Of a stretch of DNA of 64,000 bases, positions 22,225 through 31,751 are shown one piece after another. The DNA is taken from the NCBI RefSeq assembly GCF_003591005.1, contig NZ_QYYD01000019.1, forward strand, positions 62,001-126,000, written 5' to 3'. Every line of letters starts with the position of its first letter. The first letter of the stretch is position 1. The notes beneath the pieces were generated by a model. That model was not told the DNA's origin. It saw nothing but the letters and a program-made list of their open reading frames with translations, and made no database searches. This DNA is from Rhodopseudomonas palustris (GTDB lineage Bacteria; Pseudomonadota; Alphaproteobacteria; Rhizobiales; Xanthobacteraceae). Both the position numbers and the translations under genes were made by a program.

Positions 22225-23300
22225 GCCTCGGCTCCGTCGTAAGTGACGATTTGAGCCGGACGCAGCAGCTTGCCGCCTTCGATGACGACGCGTTCGCCGG
22301 GAATAAGGCCGCTCGCCACGACGACGGAATTCGTCTCGTAGGCCTCGACCGCAATGTTCTTCAGCGACACCGCGCGCGTTTGCGGATCGACCACCCATAC
22401 GGCGGGGCCGTTGACGTCCGAGGTCAACGCGCTCCATGGCAGCACGATGCGCTCGACCGGCTTGCTACGCCCCTCGGCAGCCACCACGCTGCCCAGCGTC
22501 ATGGCCGGCGGCGGATCGATGATCGACATCTTGACGCGAACGGCGCCGCTTTTCGGATCGACGGTCGGCGAGATTTCGCGAGGCTTTGCCGACGCCGTGA
22601 CCTTCGGGTCGGACAACAACATCAACTTTGCGGTATCGCCTTCCCACGGCGTCAGGAAGATCGACTCGTAGACGTCGACCACGGCGTCCCGCGCGCCGTC
22701 TTCCGCCAGCGTGTAGGCGGACTGCGCAGCCTGGGCGACCTGGCCGACTTCGATGTTGCGGGCCGTGATGATGCCGGAGGCGCTGGCGCGAAGTTCGGTG
22801 TAGCTCAGCGCATCGGTGGCATTGCCGAGCTGGGCTTTGGCGGTCTCCAGCGAGCCTTCAGCGGTGCGCAGCGCCTCCTGCGCCTGATCATACGCCACCC
22901 GGGTGGTAAAGCCCTTGTCGATCAGCGACTTCTGCCGCTCGTAATTTGCCGTCGCGACCCGCACTTGTGCTTCGGCAGCCGCGACCGCGGCCTGCGCGCC
23001 GGCGAGGTCCGCCTGCTGTTCGGTGGGATCGATCTTGGCCAGCACGTCGCCCGCATTCACATGCGCGCCGACATCGACCATGCGCTCGGTGACCCGGCCG
23101 CTGACCCGAAACGACAGCTCGGTGCTGACCTTTGCCTGAACGTCACCGGTGAGCCGGATGATGTTCTGCCAGGGCTGCAGCTGAACCACCTCAGTCTTGA
23201 CCAGCGTCACCGGCCGCTGCGGCTGAGCGCGCTCGCCGCCACATCCCGCTAGGCACACGGCCAACGGCGCCAGCAAGACTATCCGGAACGTGGAAAGCAT
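22221..23300 (-). CDS. RND periplasmic adaptor lipoprotein, first of two
   Basis: 359-residue membrane-fusion protein with lipobox LAGC (Cys20). It has lipoyl half-motifs around FRVSGRVTERMVDVGAHVNAGD and ASASGIITARNIEVGQV with a coiled-coil hairpin between them, then the barrel domains. It is the first gene of the operon, 90 bases from the divergent tetR gene, with the shared operator in between. Two adaptors ahead of one permease resemble TriA-TriB-TriC of Pseudomonas, in which both adaptors are needed. Confidence 0.92.
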   Translation of the reverse strand: MLSTFRIVLLAPLAVCLAGCGGERAQPQRPVTLVKTEVVQLQPWQNIIRLTGDVQAKVSTELSFRVSGRVTERMVDVGAHVNAGDVLAKIDPTEQQADLAGAQAAVAAAEAQVRVATANYERQKSLIDKGFTTRVAYDQAQEALRTAEGSLETAKAQLGNATDALSYTELRASASGIITARNIEVGQVAQAAQSAYTLAEDGARDAVVDVYESIFLTPWEGDTAKLMLLSDPKVTASAKPREISPTVDPKSGAVRVKMSIIDPPPAMTLGSVVAAEGRSKPVERIVLPWSALTSDVNGPAVWVVDPQTRAVSLKNIAVEAYETNSVVVASGLIPGERVVIEGGKLLRPAQIVTYDGAEA

Positions 23301-23339
23301 GACGGTTGGCCCATTTCATCAATCGTCTGCCCTGAGTAT

Positions 23340-23363
23340 TATTGACTGACTCGAAAGTCAATA
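23340..23363. promoter_or_regulatory. TetR-type operator between efflux operon and tetR
   Basis: Perfect palindrome TATTGACT-N8-AGTCAATA (24 bases), about 40 bases upstream of the first adaptor ATG and 28 bases upstream of the tetR ATG. Position, size and symmetry fit a TetR dimer site that would repress both directions. No other strong palindrome is present in this gap. Confidence 0.75.
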
Positions 23364-23390
23364 GTAGGGTCGGGTGACTGGAGTTGAGGA

Positions 23391-24011
23391 ATGTCCCCCG
23401 AGACCAAGACCCGCAGAAGGCGCAAAGCCGAACGCCCCGCTGAAATTTTAGACGCGGCGTTCGAGGAATTTGTGCAACACGGCTATTCCGCCACACGCCT
23501 CGAAGACGTGGCGGCTCGGGCCGGTGTGACCAAGGGCACGGTGTATTTTTATTTCGACGCAAAGGAGCGCGTGTTCGAGGAGATGGTGCGGCACAAGTCG
23601 CAGACCTTCCTCCCGGATTTGGTCAGTCAGGTCGAAAAAGCCCAAGGCACCTACACGGAAAGGTTGCAGGCTCTCGTCGCCTTCACCTACGCGCACATCG
23701 CCGAAAACCGAAACTCACGGGAAGTGCTGCGCTTCCTGATCTCTGAAGGCGGGCGCTTTCCCGAGTTGGTCGATCGACACTATGATGAATTCGTGCTGCC
23801 GATGATCGACCAGTTCAAGCAGCTGATCGACGCCGGCGTCGCGGCCGGTGAATTTCGCGATGCACCGGCTTCTGAATTCGTCGAGATCATCATGAGCCCG
23901 GGACTCTTGGTCTGCCTGTGGTCGCTGGTGTTCGGCACGCGCAAACACTTCGATCTCGACCAATTCACCCGGGCGAGCACCGATCTGATCCTGCGCGGCC
24001 TCGCCAAGTAA
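23391..24011 (+). CDS. TetR family regulator of the RND operon
   Basis: 206-residue TetR repressor. Residues about 15-62 form the helix-turn-helix domain, with the recognition region RAGVTKGTVYFYFDAKERVF. The C-terminal ligand-binding and dimer domain shows the TetR_C-type segment REVLRFLISEGGRFPELVDRHYDEFVLP common to AcrR-like efflux regulators. GAGG precedes the ATG. It is transcribed away from the efflux operon across a shared operator; a pump substrate probably releases it. Confidence 0.92.
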   Translation: MSPETKTRRRRKAERPAEILDAAFEEFVQHGYSATRLEDVAARAGVTKGTVYFYFDAKERVFEEMVRHKSQTFLPDLVSQVEKAQGTYTERLQALVAFTYAHIAENRNSREVLRFLISEGGRFPELVDRHYDEFVLPMIDQFKQLIDAGVAAGEFRDAPASEFVEIIMSPGLLVCLWSLVFGTRKHFDLDQFTRASTDLILRGLAK

Positions 24012-24139
24012 CGCCCCCACGGTTCCGGATCAGCAACCGGCACGCGACCGTGCATAACACCTGACATGCGCCCCCGGATGCTCGACGCGCCGGGCTCGGA
24101 TTGTTAAGCCCCCTCCTCCGAAAGGAGAGTCGGGCCGAT

Positions 24140-25663
24140 ATGACCGTTGCGATCGAGATGGGGCAAACCAGCGGCGGCGCAGCCGCGACGCTCGACCTCG
24201 AAGAGCTGCTGGCCACCCGCTTGCTGGTGCAAGGGAATTCCGGCTCGGGCAAATCCCATCTGCTGCGCCGTCTGCTCGAGCAGAGCGCGCCGTGGGTGCA
24301 ACAGGCGATTATCGATCCCGAAGGCGACTTCGTCACGCTGGCCGAACGCTTCGGCCATCTCGTCATCGACGCCGAGGCGCATACCGAGCGCGGCCTGCAG
24401 GTCGCGGGCGAGCGCGCCCGCATGCATCGCGTCTCGACCGTGCTTAACCTCGAAGGGCTCGACGCCGAGAACCAGATGCGGCGCGCCGCCGCATTTCTCG
24501 ACGGCATGTTCAACACCCCGCGCGACCATTGGTACCCAATGCTCGTGGTGGTCGACGAGGCGCAGCTGTTCGCGCCTGCCGTCGCCGGTGAAGTCTCCGA
24601 CGACGCACGAAAACTGTCGCTCGGGGCGATGACCAATCTGATGTGCCGCGGCCGCAAGCGCGGACTCGCCGGCGTGATCGCGACGCAGCGGCTGGCCAAG
24701 CTCGCCAAGAACGTCGCGGCCGAAGCGTCGAACTTCCTGATGGGCCGCACCTTCCTCGACATCGACATGGCGCGCGCCGCCGATCTGCTCGGCATGGAGC
24801 GGCGCCAGGCCGAACAGTTTCGCGATCTCGAGCGCGGCCAGTTCATGGCGCTCGGCCCTGCCCTGTCGCGCCGCCCGCTCGGCCTGCGGATCGGCCCGAC
24901 CGAAACCCATCCGCGCAACGCCTCGCCGAAGCTGATGCCGCTGCCGGAAGCCGCGCTCGAAGACGCCCGCGCCGTCATTCTGGCCGCGCCGCCGCCGGAC
25001 GCCGTTGGCGCGCGGCCGCAGCGCCGGCAGCCCGCGCCCGATCTGCTAAGTCAGCTGATGGCGGCGAAGTCCGCCGCGATCGACGCCCGCCCCGAGCCCG
25101 AAGCCGAGCCGCTCACCGACGACCAGCTCGCCGAACGCCGCGAACGGCTCGACCGCATCCTGCGCGCAATCCTCGCTGAGCCCGACGCCGGCTTCCGCGC
25201 CATCGGCGTGCTGTATCAGGAGTTCATCGTGCGTTGCCGGATCGAGGGCCTCGCCGCGACGATCCCCGACATGGTCGAATTCCGCCGCATGCTGACGCAC
25301 GCCCGCGCCGGCCTCACCGCCGAGATGGCGGCCGACGACGGCTGGCAGGACGTGACGCTGCGCGCGTCGATATTGCCCGACGACATGCAGGGCGTGTTCA
25401 TGATGATCGCGCGCGCCGCCAAGGAAGGCTGGCCCTGCCCCGGCGACGCCGCCATCGCCCGCGCCTACGGCACGCACTCGCTGCGCCGCGCGCGGCGGCT
25501 GCTGACCTATATCGAAGAGCAAGGCCTGATTGTCTGCCAGTTCGACGGCACCGGCCGCCGCACCGTGACGCTGGTCGAACTCGGCTGGGCCACCGCGCCG
25601 GGCGATCCGAACGCGGCGGAGGAGATGCCGACCGACGACGAGGTTCGCGCCGCGTCCGCCTGA
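24140..25663 (+). CDS. HerA-like/DUF87 ATP-binding protein
   Basis: 507-residue ATPase. It has Walker A in VQGNSGSGKSHLLRR (about residues 30-44) and Walker B in MLVVVDEAQLFAP (about 136-148). A conserved arginine/lysine stretch RGRKRGLAGVIATQRLAKLAKN follows. This is the HerA/FtsK-like superfamily of hexameric translocases, and no HerA nuclease partner (NurA) or other repair gene is nearby. The C-terminal third (about 330-507) includes a likely winged-helix region. The ATG at 24140 has AAAGGAGA upstream; an earlier start at 24101 in the same frame would add 13 residues with no ribosome site. Cellular role unknown. Confidence 0.8.
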   Translation: MTVAIEMGQTSGGAAATLDLEELLATRLLVQGNSGSGKSHLLRRLLEQSAPWVQQAIIDPEGDFVTLAERFGHLVIDAEAHTERGLQVAGERARMHRVSTVLNLEGLDAENQMRRAAAFLDGMFNTPRDHWYPMLVVVDEAQLFAPAVAGEVSDDARKLSLGAMTNLMCRGRKRGLAGVIATQRLAKLAKNVAAEASNFLMGRTFLDIDMARAADLLGMERRQAEQFRDLERGQFMALGPALSRRPLGLRIGPTETHPRNASPKLMPLPEAALEDARAVILAAPPPDAVGARPQRRQPAPDLLSQLMAAKSAAIDARPEPEAEPLTDDQLAERRERLDRILRAILAEPDAGFRAIGVLYQEFIVRCRIEGLAATIPDMVEFRRMLTHARAGLTAEMAADDGWQDVTLRASILPDDMQGVFMMIARAAKEGWPCPGDAAIARAYGTHSLRRARRLLTYIEEQGLIVCQFDGTGRRTVTLVELGWATAPGDPNAAEEMPTDDEVRAASA

Positions 25664-25759
25664 GCCCTCGCATCCGCACCGGCCAGAAAACGGTTCAAGT
25701 CGCCGCGCCGATTTGCGATACCAGGTGGCAATCGCATGTTGCCTGCCAGGAGGATCGCC

Positions 25760-26869
<1,110 letters not shown>

Positions 26870-26927
26870 GTAAGCCGCGCTCGTTCATCGCACCGTGCGA
26901 GCGCGCGTTCCCGCCCCAACCTCTCCC

Positions 26928-27006
26928 CGTCATTGCGAGCGAAGCGAAGCAATCCAGCTCCGAGCACTGCGCTGGATTGCTTCGTCGCTTCGCTCCTTGA
27001 AATGAC
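26928..27006. repeat. Palindromic intergenic repeat, family B (copy 2)
   Basis: Bounded by CGTCATTGCGAGCGAAGCGAAGC and its approximate complement; the right end reads GAAATGAC instead of GCAATGACG, so one arm has decayed. The inner arms AAGCAATCCAG / CTGGATTGCTT are intact. Confidence 0.85.
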
Positions 27007-27015
27007 ATTCACGTT

Positions 27016-27227
27016 CGTCATTCCGGGGCGCACGAAGCGCGAACCCGGAATCCATATCCCCGGCGTTCGCGGTTTAGTGATGCACCGGGTCCGGATCCCA
27101 AATCGACGTCAGTGAGTATGGATTCCGGACTGGCGCTACGCGCAATCCGGAATGACGAAAGAGAGGTTGAGACTGCGCGCCTGAGATTCCGGGTTCGCGC
27201 AGCTTCGCTGCGCGCCCCGGAATGACC
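27016..27227. repeat. Palindromic intergenic repeats, family C (tandem copies)
   Basis: Region 27016-27157 is one inverted repeat starting CGTCATTCCGGGGCGC and ending GGAATGACG. A half-copy (GATTCCGGGTTCGCG...CCCCGGAATGAC) follows at 27184-27227. With the family B copy these fill most of the 372 bases between the formaldehyde dehydrogenase and pqqE. Confidence 0.85.
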
Positions 27228-27241
27228 GGGGAGAGGCTGTG

Positions 27242-28417
27242 CTACTCGCGCTCCGCAGTGCCGCCGGCGAAGTTGCGATAGACGAACTTTTCGCCGCCCT
27301 GCTCCGCCTCGATTTCCGCCGTCTTGAAGATACGCTCGTGTAGCGGCGACAGCGCGCAGGCCGGATCTGTCGCGGCCGCGTCGCCGGCCAGCGCAAAAGC
27401 CTGGCAGCGGCAGCCGCCGAAATCGATCTCCTTGAAGGCGCAGCTGGCGCACGGCTGCTGCATCCAGCCGGTGCCGCGATAGCGGTTGAGTGCTTCGGAA
27501 TTGCGCCAGATCTCGGCGATCGACGCTCCGCCGCGCACCGAGTCGAATGTAAGCCCGGTGATGGTTTCTGCGGCGTGACAGGGCAGCACCTTGCCGCTCG
27601 GCGAGATGTTGAAGAACTGCCGGCCCCAGCCGCCCATGCAGGTCTTCGGTCGCAGCGCGTAGTAATCCGGCACGACGTAATCGATCGAAAGCTGGCCCTT
27701 CAGCCGCTCGCGCGCGGCTTCGACCAGCGCCGTGCAATCCTCGATCTGCTGCAGCGTCGGCATCAGCGCGGCGCGGTTCTTCAATGCCCAGCCGTAGTAC
27801 TGCACGTTGGCGACTTCGAGCCGGTCGGCGTCGAGCCCCACCGCCATCTCGATGATGTCCGGCAATTGATGCAGGTTCTGGCGATGCATCACCGCATTGA
27901 CGGTGAGCGGCAGATCGAGCTCGCGGGTCCAGCGGGCGACTTCGATCTTCTTGGCGTGACCGTTGGCATAACCGCCGACGCGATCGGCAAGCATCGGCTC
28001 GTTGCCCTGAAAACTGATCTGGACGTGGCACAGGCCGGCGTCGGCCAGCGCCGCGAGGCGCTCGCGCGTTAGCAACACCGCCGACGTGATCAGGTTCGTG
28101 TACAGGCCGAGGTCGCTGGCGTGCTGCACCAGCTCGACCAGGTCCTTGCGCGCGGTCGGCTCGCCGCCGGAGAAATGCACCTGCAGCACGCCGATCGCAG
28201 CGAGCTCGCTGAGCACGCGCTTCCATTCGTCGGTGGAGAGTTCAGAGCCGCCGCGCTCCAGCTCGACCGGATTGGAGCAATACGGACACTGCAGCGGGCA
28301 GCGATGCGTCAGCTCCAGCAGCACCGCGAGCGGAATGCCGTAGCTCTCCGCAACGCTGCCGGGCTTGTCCAGCACCGCTGCGCCGGCTGCCGCCGTTGTC
28401 AGCGCGCTGTCGCTCAT
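27242..28417 (-). CDS. pqqE: PqqA peptide cyclase PqqE
   Basis: 391-residue radical SAM enzyme that links the Glu and Tyr side chains of PqqA, the first step of pyrroloquinoline quinone synthesis. The SAM cluster motif is CPLQCPYC near the N-terminus (residues about 40-47), followed by GGEP. The C-terminal SPASM domain carries the auxiliary-cluster cysteines (CMGGWG, PCHAA, CASCAFKEIDFGGCRC). It needs PqqD to present the peptide; its ATG overlaps the pqqD stop (ATGA). It is the last gene of the operon; no pqqF or pqqG protease gene follows. Confidence 0.96.
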   Translation of the reverse strand: MSDSALTTAAAGAAVLDKPGSVAESYGIPLAVLLELTHRCPLQCPYCSNPVELERGGSELSTDEWKRVLSELAAIGVLQVHFSGGEPTARKDLVELVQHASDLGLYTNLITSAVLLTRERLAALADAGLCHVQISFQGNEPMLADRVGGYANGHAKKIEVARWTRELDLPLTVNAVMHRQNLHQLPDIIEMAVGLDADRLEVANVQYYGWALKNRAALMPTLQQIEDCTALVEAARERLKGQLSIDYVVPDYYALRPKTCMGGWGRQFFNISPSGKVLPCHAAETITGLTFDSVRGGASIAEIWRNSEALNRYRGTGWMQQPCASCAFKEIDFGGCRCQAFALAGDAAATDPACALSPLHERIFKTAEIEAEQGGEKFVYRNFAGGTAERE

Positions 28418-28719
28418 GGCGCCGGCTCCCGCGCTTCGGTCAGGAAGCCTTTGTCAGCAAGGTCCTGCAGCATCGCCACGACATCGGCGCCGATCTCGGT
28501 GCGGTCGGCCGTGTACTTGGCGGCGAGCTCATCGACGATGCTGGCGACGCTGCGGGCACCGTCGCACAGCTGCAGGATTTCAACCGCAATGTCGTCCGGC
28601 GCCAGCACCCGTTCCGGCGCCAGGATCACCCAGCGCTGCCGCGTCTCGTCGAAGCGCAGCCTGGCGTGGCGCGGCAGGATCGGCCGGCTGGCTTCGCTGA
28701 CGGTGATGTTGCGCGCCAT
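28414..28719 (-). CDS. pqqD: PQQ biosynthesis peptide chaperone PqqD
   Basis: 101-residue winged-helix (RRE-type) protein that binds the PqqA precursor and hands it to PqqE. The motif LPRHARLRFDETRQRWVILAPERVL and the later IVDELAAKY and LQDLADKGFL are typical of PqqD. The ATG at 28719 is eight bases from the pqqC stop and preceded by a GTGAGG site; the frame continues upstream as a shadow of pqqC. It overlaps pqqE by four bases. Confidence 0.95.
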   Translation of the reverse strand: MARNITVSEASRPILPRHARLRFDETRQRWVILAPERVLAPDDIAVEILQLCDGARSVASIVDELAAKYTADRTEIGADVVAMLQDLADKGFLTEAREPAP

Positions 28720-28726
28720 CGCCGCC

Positions 28727-29491
28727 TCACCCGGCCCGCGGCACGAAGGCGCCGGGTGGAATGTGGCCGTCGACATAAGCGTGATGCAGCGCGTCGAGCT
28801 GCGCCCACAGCACGTTGGTCTTGAAAATGAGCGCGTTGCACACCGCCTCGCGTTCGGCCGGCGTGGTGGCATGGCGCTTGACGTAATCAAGCGCGAAATT
28901 CGCGTCGCGCGGCGCCTGTTCGAGCCGCCGCTTGAAGTAGCTCATGATCTCCGGATTGACGAACTCGTAATGCGCCAGCATGCCGGAGATGCGCTCTTCG
29001 TGCAGGTTGGGCGCAAACAATTCGGTCAGCGACGACGCGATCGCTTCCAGCGGCGTCCGATCGCGGACGAAATGCACATAGGCATCCACCGCGAACCGCG
29101 TCGCCGGCAGGATTCCCTCGGTGGACTCGACATAGGCGCTGTCGAGGCCGAGCCCTTCGGTCAGCTTCAGCCAGCGCTCGATGCCGCCTTCGCTGCCGAG
29201 GTCGCCGTCGTGATCCTCTATACGGTGGCGCCATTCGACGCGGGTCGCACGGTCGCGAAAACGCGAGATCACCACCGCGTCCTTGATCGGGATCGTGCTC
29301 TGATAATAATAGCGGTTGAGAGCCCAGGCCTGCACCTGCCCCTTGTTGAGTTTGCCGCCGTGCAGCAGGCGATGAAACGGATGCAGATTGTGATAGCGCG
29401 CTGCGCCGATCTGGCGTAGCGCCGCTTCCAGCTCCTCCGCATTCTGCAGAGGTGCGGCGCCGTTGATCGAAAAGGCCGTCATCGCGTTCAC
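28727..29491 (-). CDS. pqqC: Pyrroloquinoline-quinone synthase PqqC
   Basis: 254-residue cofactorless oxidase that performs the last step, ring closure and eight-electron oxidation of AHQQ to PQQ. The helical bundle carries the conserved RYHNLHPFHRLLHGG, RYYYQSTIPIKD and the active-site RHRIEDHDG. Start is GTG at 29491, with GGAGG seven bases upstream in the end of pqqB; the ATG at 29482 is too far from it. The GTG overlaps the pqqB stop by four bases, so expression is coupled. Confidence 0.96.
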   Translation of the reverse strand: MNAMTAFSINGAAPLQNAEELEAALRQIGAARYHNLHPFHRLLHGGKLNKGQVQAWALNRYYYQSTIPIKDAVVISRFRDRATRVEWRHRIEDHDGDLGSEGGIERWLKLTEGLGLDSAYVESTEGILPATRFAVDAYVHFVRDRTPLEAIASSLTELFAPNLHEERISGMLAHYEFVNPEIMSYFKRRLEQAPRDANFALDYVKRHATTPAEREAVCNALIFKTNVLWAQLDALHHAYVDGHIPPGAFVPRAG

Positions 29492-30414
29492 GGCGTCACC
29501 TCCATCCCGTCGGGCGGGATCATCCAGCCCGCCTGCTCCACGGCCTTGCGCTCGGCGGTGTCCGCCAGCAGCGCCGGGTTCGAGTTATTGATATGCACGA
29601 ACAGCCTTTGCGCAATGCCGAGGTCGTGCAGTGCGGCGATGGCGCCGTCGTCGCCGGACATGGCGATATGTCCCATCGCCTGCCCGGTTTTATGGCCGAG
29701 GCCCGCGGCGATCAGTTCGTCGTCGCGCCAGACCGTGCCGTCGAACAGCACGAGCGGAGCGTCGGCGAGCCGTGCCTTGAGCTCGTCCGTCACCCGCGCG
29801 CAGGCGGTGAGCACGTGAACCGCGGTGCCGGTCGCCTTATCGGTGATGGTCAGGCCGAGCGTGTCACCGTCCGCCGCATCACCGCCGGGATGCACCTGGC
29901 CTTCGAGATACCAGGCCGCCTTGCCCGGCACCGCGAAGGCGGTGACGACGAGACCTGAGGGCGTGCCGTCCGGCAGCGCAAGCTCGAACGGCTGATCGAT
30001 GTCGATCGGCCGCCGCGGCACCAATTGGTCGTTGAGGACATTGAAAATGCTGTTGGCGCGGAGCACCGCCAGCACCTTGGCATGCGCGTAGATGCTGAAC
30101 GACGAGCCTTCGCGCATCGACAGCAGCCCCGCGACCGCGTCCACTTCGCCATTGGTGAGGATGACGCCGGCGATCGGGCTGTGGCGCAGCGCGCCGTCCT
30201 TCGGATGCAGTTGCGGCGTCGCGATCACCTGCTGCCGCAGATCGGGCGAGGCATTGATCAGGAACCAGTGCGCTCCATCGGCGCTGACCGCCACCGACGC
30301 CTGGGTGCGTCGCAACGCCGGATCGGCGAAAGCGGCACGGCACACCGGGCATCCGCAATTCCACTGCGGAACCCCGCCTCCGGCCGCGGCGCCCAGCACG
30401 ACGACGCGCATCAT
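29488..30414 (-). CDS. pqqB: PQQ biosynthesis protein PqqB
   Basis: 308-residue protein of the metallo-beta-lactamase fold; thought to hydroxylate the tyrosine-derived part of the crosslinked intermediate. It begins MMRVVVLGAAAGGGVPQWNCGCPVC, the usual PqqB start, with the CxCxxC zinc site. Later residues include LTNGEVDAVAGLLS. GGAGG lies five bases before ATG 30414 (ATG 30411 is an in-frame alternative). It is separated from pqqA by 78 bases that hold an intrinsic terminator, so its expression should be well below that of pqqA. Confidence 0.95.
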   Translation of the reverse strand: MMRVVVLGAAAGGGVPQWNCGCPVCRAAFADPALRRTQASVAVSADGAHWFLINASPDLRQQVIATPQLHPKDGALRHSPIAGVILTNGEVDAVAGLLSMREGSSFSIYAHAKVLAVLRANSIFNVLNDQLVPRRPIDIDQPFELALPDGTPSGLVVTAFAVPGKAAWYLEGQVHPGGDAADGDTLGLTITDKATGTAVHVLTACARVTDELKARLADAPLVLFDGTVWRDDELIAAGLGHKTGQAMGHIAMSGDDGAIAALHDLGIAQRLFVHINNSNPALLADTAERKAVEQAGWMIPPDGMEVTP

Positions 30415-30430
30415 TGAGTCCTCCGTCCCC

Positions 30431-30465
30431 AAAAAACAAAGCAGCCGGCGCGGGACGCCGACTGC
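30431..30465 (-). terminator. Intrinsic terminator/attenuator between pqqA and pqqB
   Basis: Read on the minus strand: stem GCAGTCGGCG, loop TCCCG, CGCCGGCTGC (ten pairs counting one G-U), directly followed by TTTGTTTTTT. It begins 27 bases after the pqqA stop and ends 16 bases before pqqB. It should stop most transcripts after pqqA and let a minority read into pqqBCDE. Confidence 0.8.
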
Positions 30466-30492
30466 TCGGAACTCACAACCGTGCTGCGGCTG

Positions 30493-30573
30493 TTACTTGC
30501 GCACCGCGCAGGCGTACATGTTGATTTCCATGCCGACGGAGATTTCGACGATCGCAGGTTTCTTCCAGGCCAT
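30493..30573 (-). CDS. pqqA: PQQ precursor peptide PqqA
   Basis: 26-residue ribosomal peptide that supplies the atoms of PQQ. It starts MAWKKPAIVEISVG and contains the required Glu16-x3-Tyr20 pair in MEINMYACAV, which PqqE crosslinks. It is too short for ordinary gene calling. Strong GGGAGGA lies about four bases before the ATG. First gene of the pqqABCDE operon, and followed by an intrinsic terminator, which suits a precursor needed in excess. Confidence 0.97.
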   Translation of the reverse strand: MAWKKPAIVEISVGMEINMYACAVRK

Positions 30574-30831
30574 GAGGTCCTCCCGAGGATTGCAGAACTG
30601 ACGTCGCAATGAGTCGAAGATAGAGTCCGGACGAAACGCGCGCAAGCGCGGCGTGGTTGCGCATTATCCTGTCAACTCGAGGTGAGCAGGCGCAGCACGG
30701 CTTTATGCCGCAGCGCAGGATGCAATGTCCCATGCCGGGTGATTAGTTTGGGGCCGGCGCTGGCCGCGCCGTCCCGCTGGGCGTTTCAACTACCTCGAAG
30801 CGCATCTGGAGAACGAAAATACGGTGCAATT

Positions 30832-30841
30832 TGGCATACCA
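30832..30841. promoter_or_regulatory. GntR-type operator half-set, distal site
   Basis: TGGCATACCA, the reverse complement of the proximal site at 30906-30915. FadR/VanR-type GntR proteins bind such TGG-N4-CCA palindromes. It lies 112 bases upstream of the gntR start codon, within the 379-base gap between pqqA and gntR. Confidence 0.65.
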
Positions 30842-30897
30842 GCAACCTTCTCAGCGCAATGCCGCCGCTCAATAAGGGTATTTTGGGAGATTGACCC

Positions 30898-30917
30898 CTG
30901 GCATCTGGTATGCCAGA
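30898..30917. promoter_or_regulatory. GntR-type operator, proximal site
   Basis: CTGGCATCTGGTATGCCAGA: contains TGGTATGCCA and also CTGGCAT/ATGCCAG as an overlapping inverted repeat. It sits about 35 bases before the gntR ATG, where a bound dimer would block transcription. The centres of the two sites are 74 bases apart, close to seven helical turns, so looping is possible. Confidence 0.65.
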
Positions 30918-30952
30918 GCAAGCGGACACACAGGTAAGGATCGACTGCCGAG

Positions 30953-31684
30953 ATGATCGCGCGCGCCCGGGCCAAGATTGTCGACGTCGTGCGCGAGCCG
31001 GATCTCGCGGTGACGCGGCTTGCGCCCGAGATCAGCTACAAGGCCAAGGCCTATCAGGCGCTGAAGCAGGCCATCCTTACGATGGACATCTACACCACGC
31101 CCGAGCCGGTGATGCTCGACGAGCGCGCGCTGTCGGACAAACTGGGCGTCAGCCGCACGCCGATCCGCGAAGCGATCGCGATGCTCGAGCAGGACGGGCT
31201 GGTGAAAGCCCTGCCCCGCCGCGGCATCGTCGTGGTGAGGCGGACCAAGGCCGAGATCGTCGACATGATCCGAGCCTGGGCGGCGCTGGAGAGCATGGCG
31301 GCGCGGCTGATCACCACGATGGCTCGCAAGCGCGACATCACCGCGCTGCGCGACGTGTTCAAGGAATTCGGGCCGGACCGGCTTCCGCAGGATCACATCG
31401 AGGAATATTCCCGCGCCAACATCGTGTTTCATCAGGCGCTGATCTCGCTCAGCGAGTCGCAGGTGCTGGTCGACATGACCGACGACATCCTGCTGCACGT
31501 GCGCGGCTATCGCCAGCTCACCATCGGCCGCAAGGAACGCATCGCCGCGTCGCTGCCCGAACATCTGGCGATGATCGAGGCGCTGGAACAGCGCGACACC
31601 GAGCTCGCCGAAAAACGCGCACGCGATCACACGCTGCGCCTCGCCGACTACGTCGAGGCGCACGGCCAGGAGTTGTTCGCCTGA
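30953..31684 (+). CDS. GntR family regulator (FadR subfamily)
   Basis: 243-residue regulator. The winged helix (about 30-100) contains [30 protein letters not shown], the standard GntR recognition region. The C-terminal all-helical FCD domain (about 108-230) normally binds a small carboxylic acid, with metal-ligand histidines ([29 protein letters not shown]). It heads a same-strand run of carboxylate metabolism and transport genes and has paired operator-like sites upstream, so it probably represses itself and frc onward until its acid ligand appears. Confidence 0.9.
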   Translation: MIARARAKIVDVVREPDLAVTRLAPEISYKAKAYQALKQAILTMDIYTTPEPVMLDERALSDKLGVSRTPIREAIAMLEQDGLVKALPRRGIVVVRRTKAEIVDMIRAWAALESMAARLITTMARKRDITALRDVFKEFGPDRLPQDHIEEYSRANIVFHQALISLSESQVLVDMTDDILLHVRGYRQLTIGRKERIAASLPEHLAMIEALEQRDTELAEKRARDHTLRLADYVEAHGQELFA

Positions 31685-31751
31685 CGGCGGACCAAGCAAC
31701 GACGAACAAGATGCCGCCCTGCGTGCGCGCATCGATGACAGGAGTAGGACT

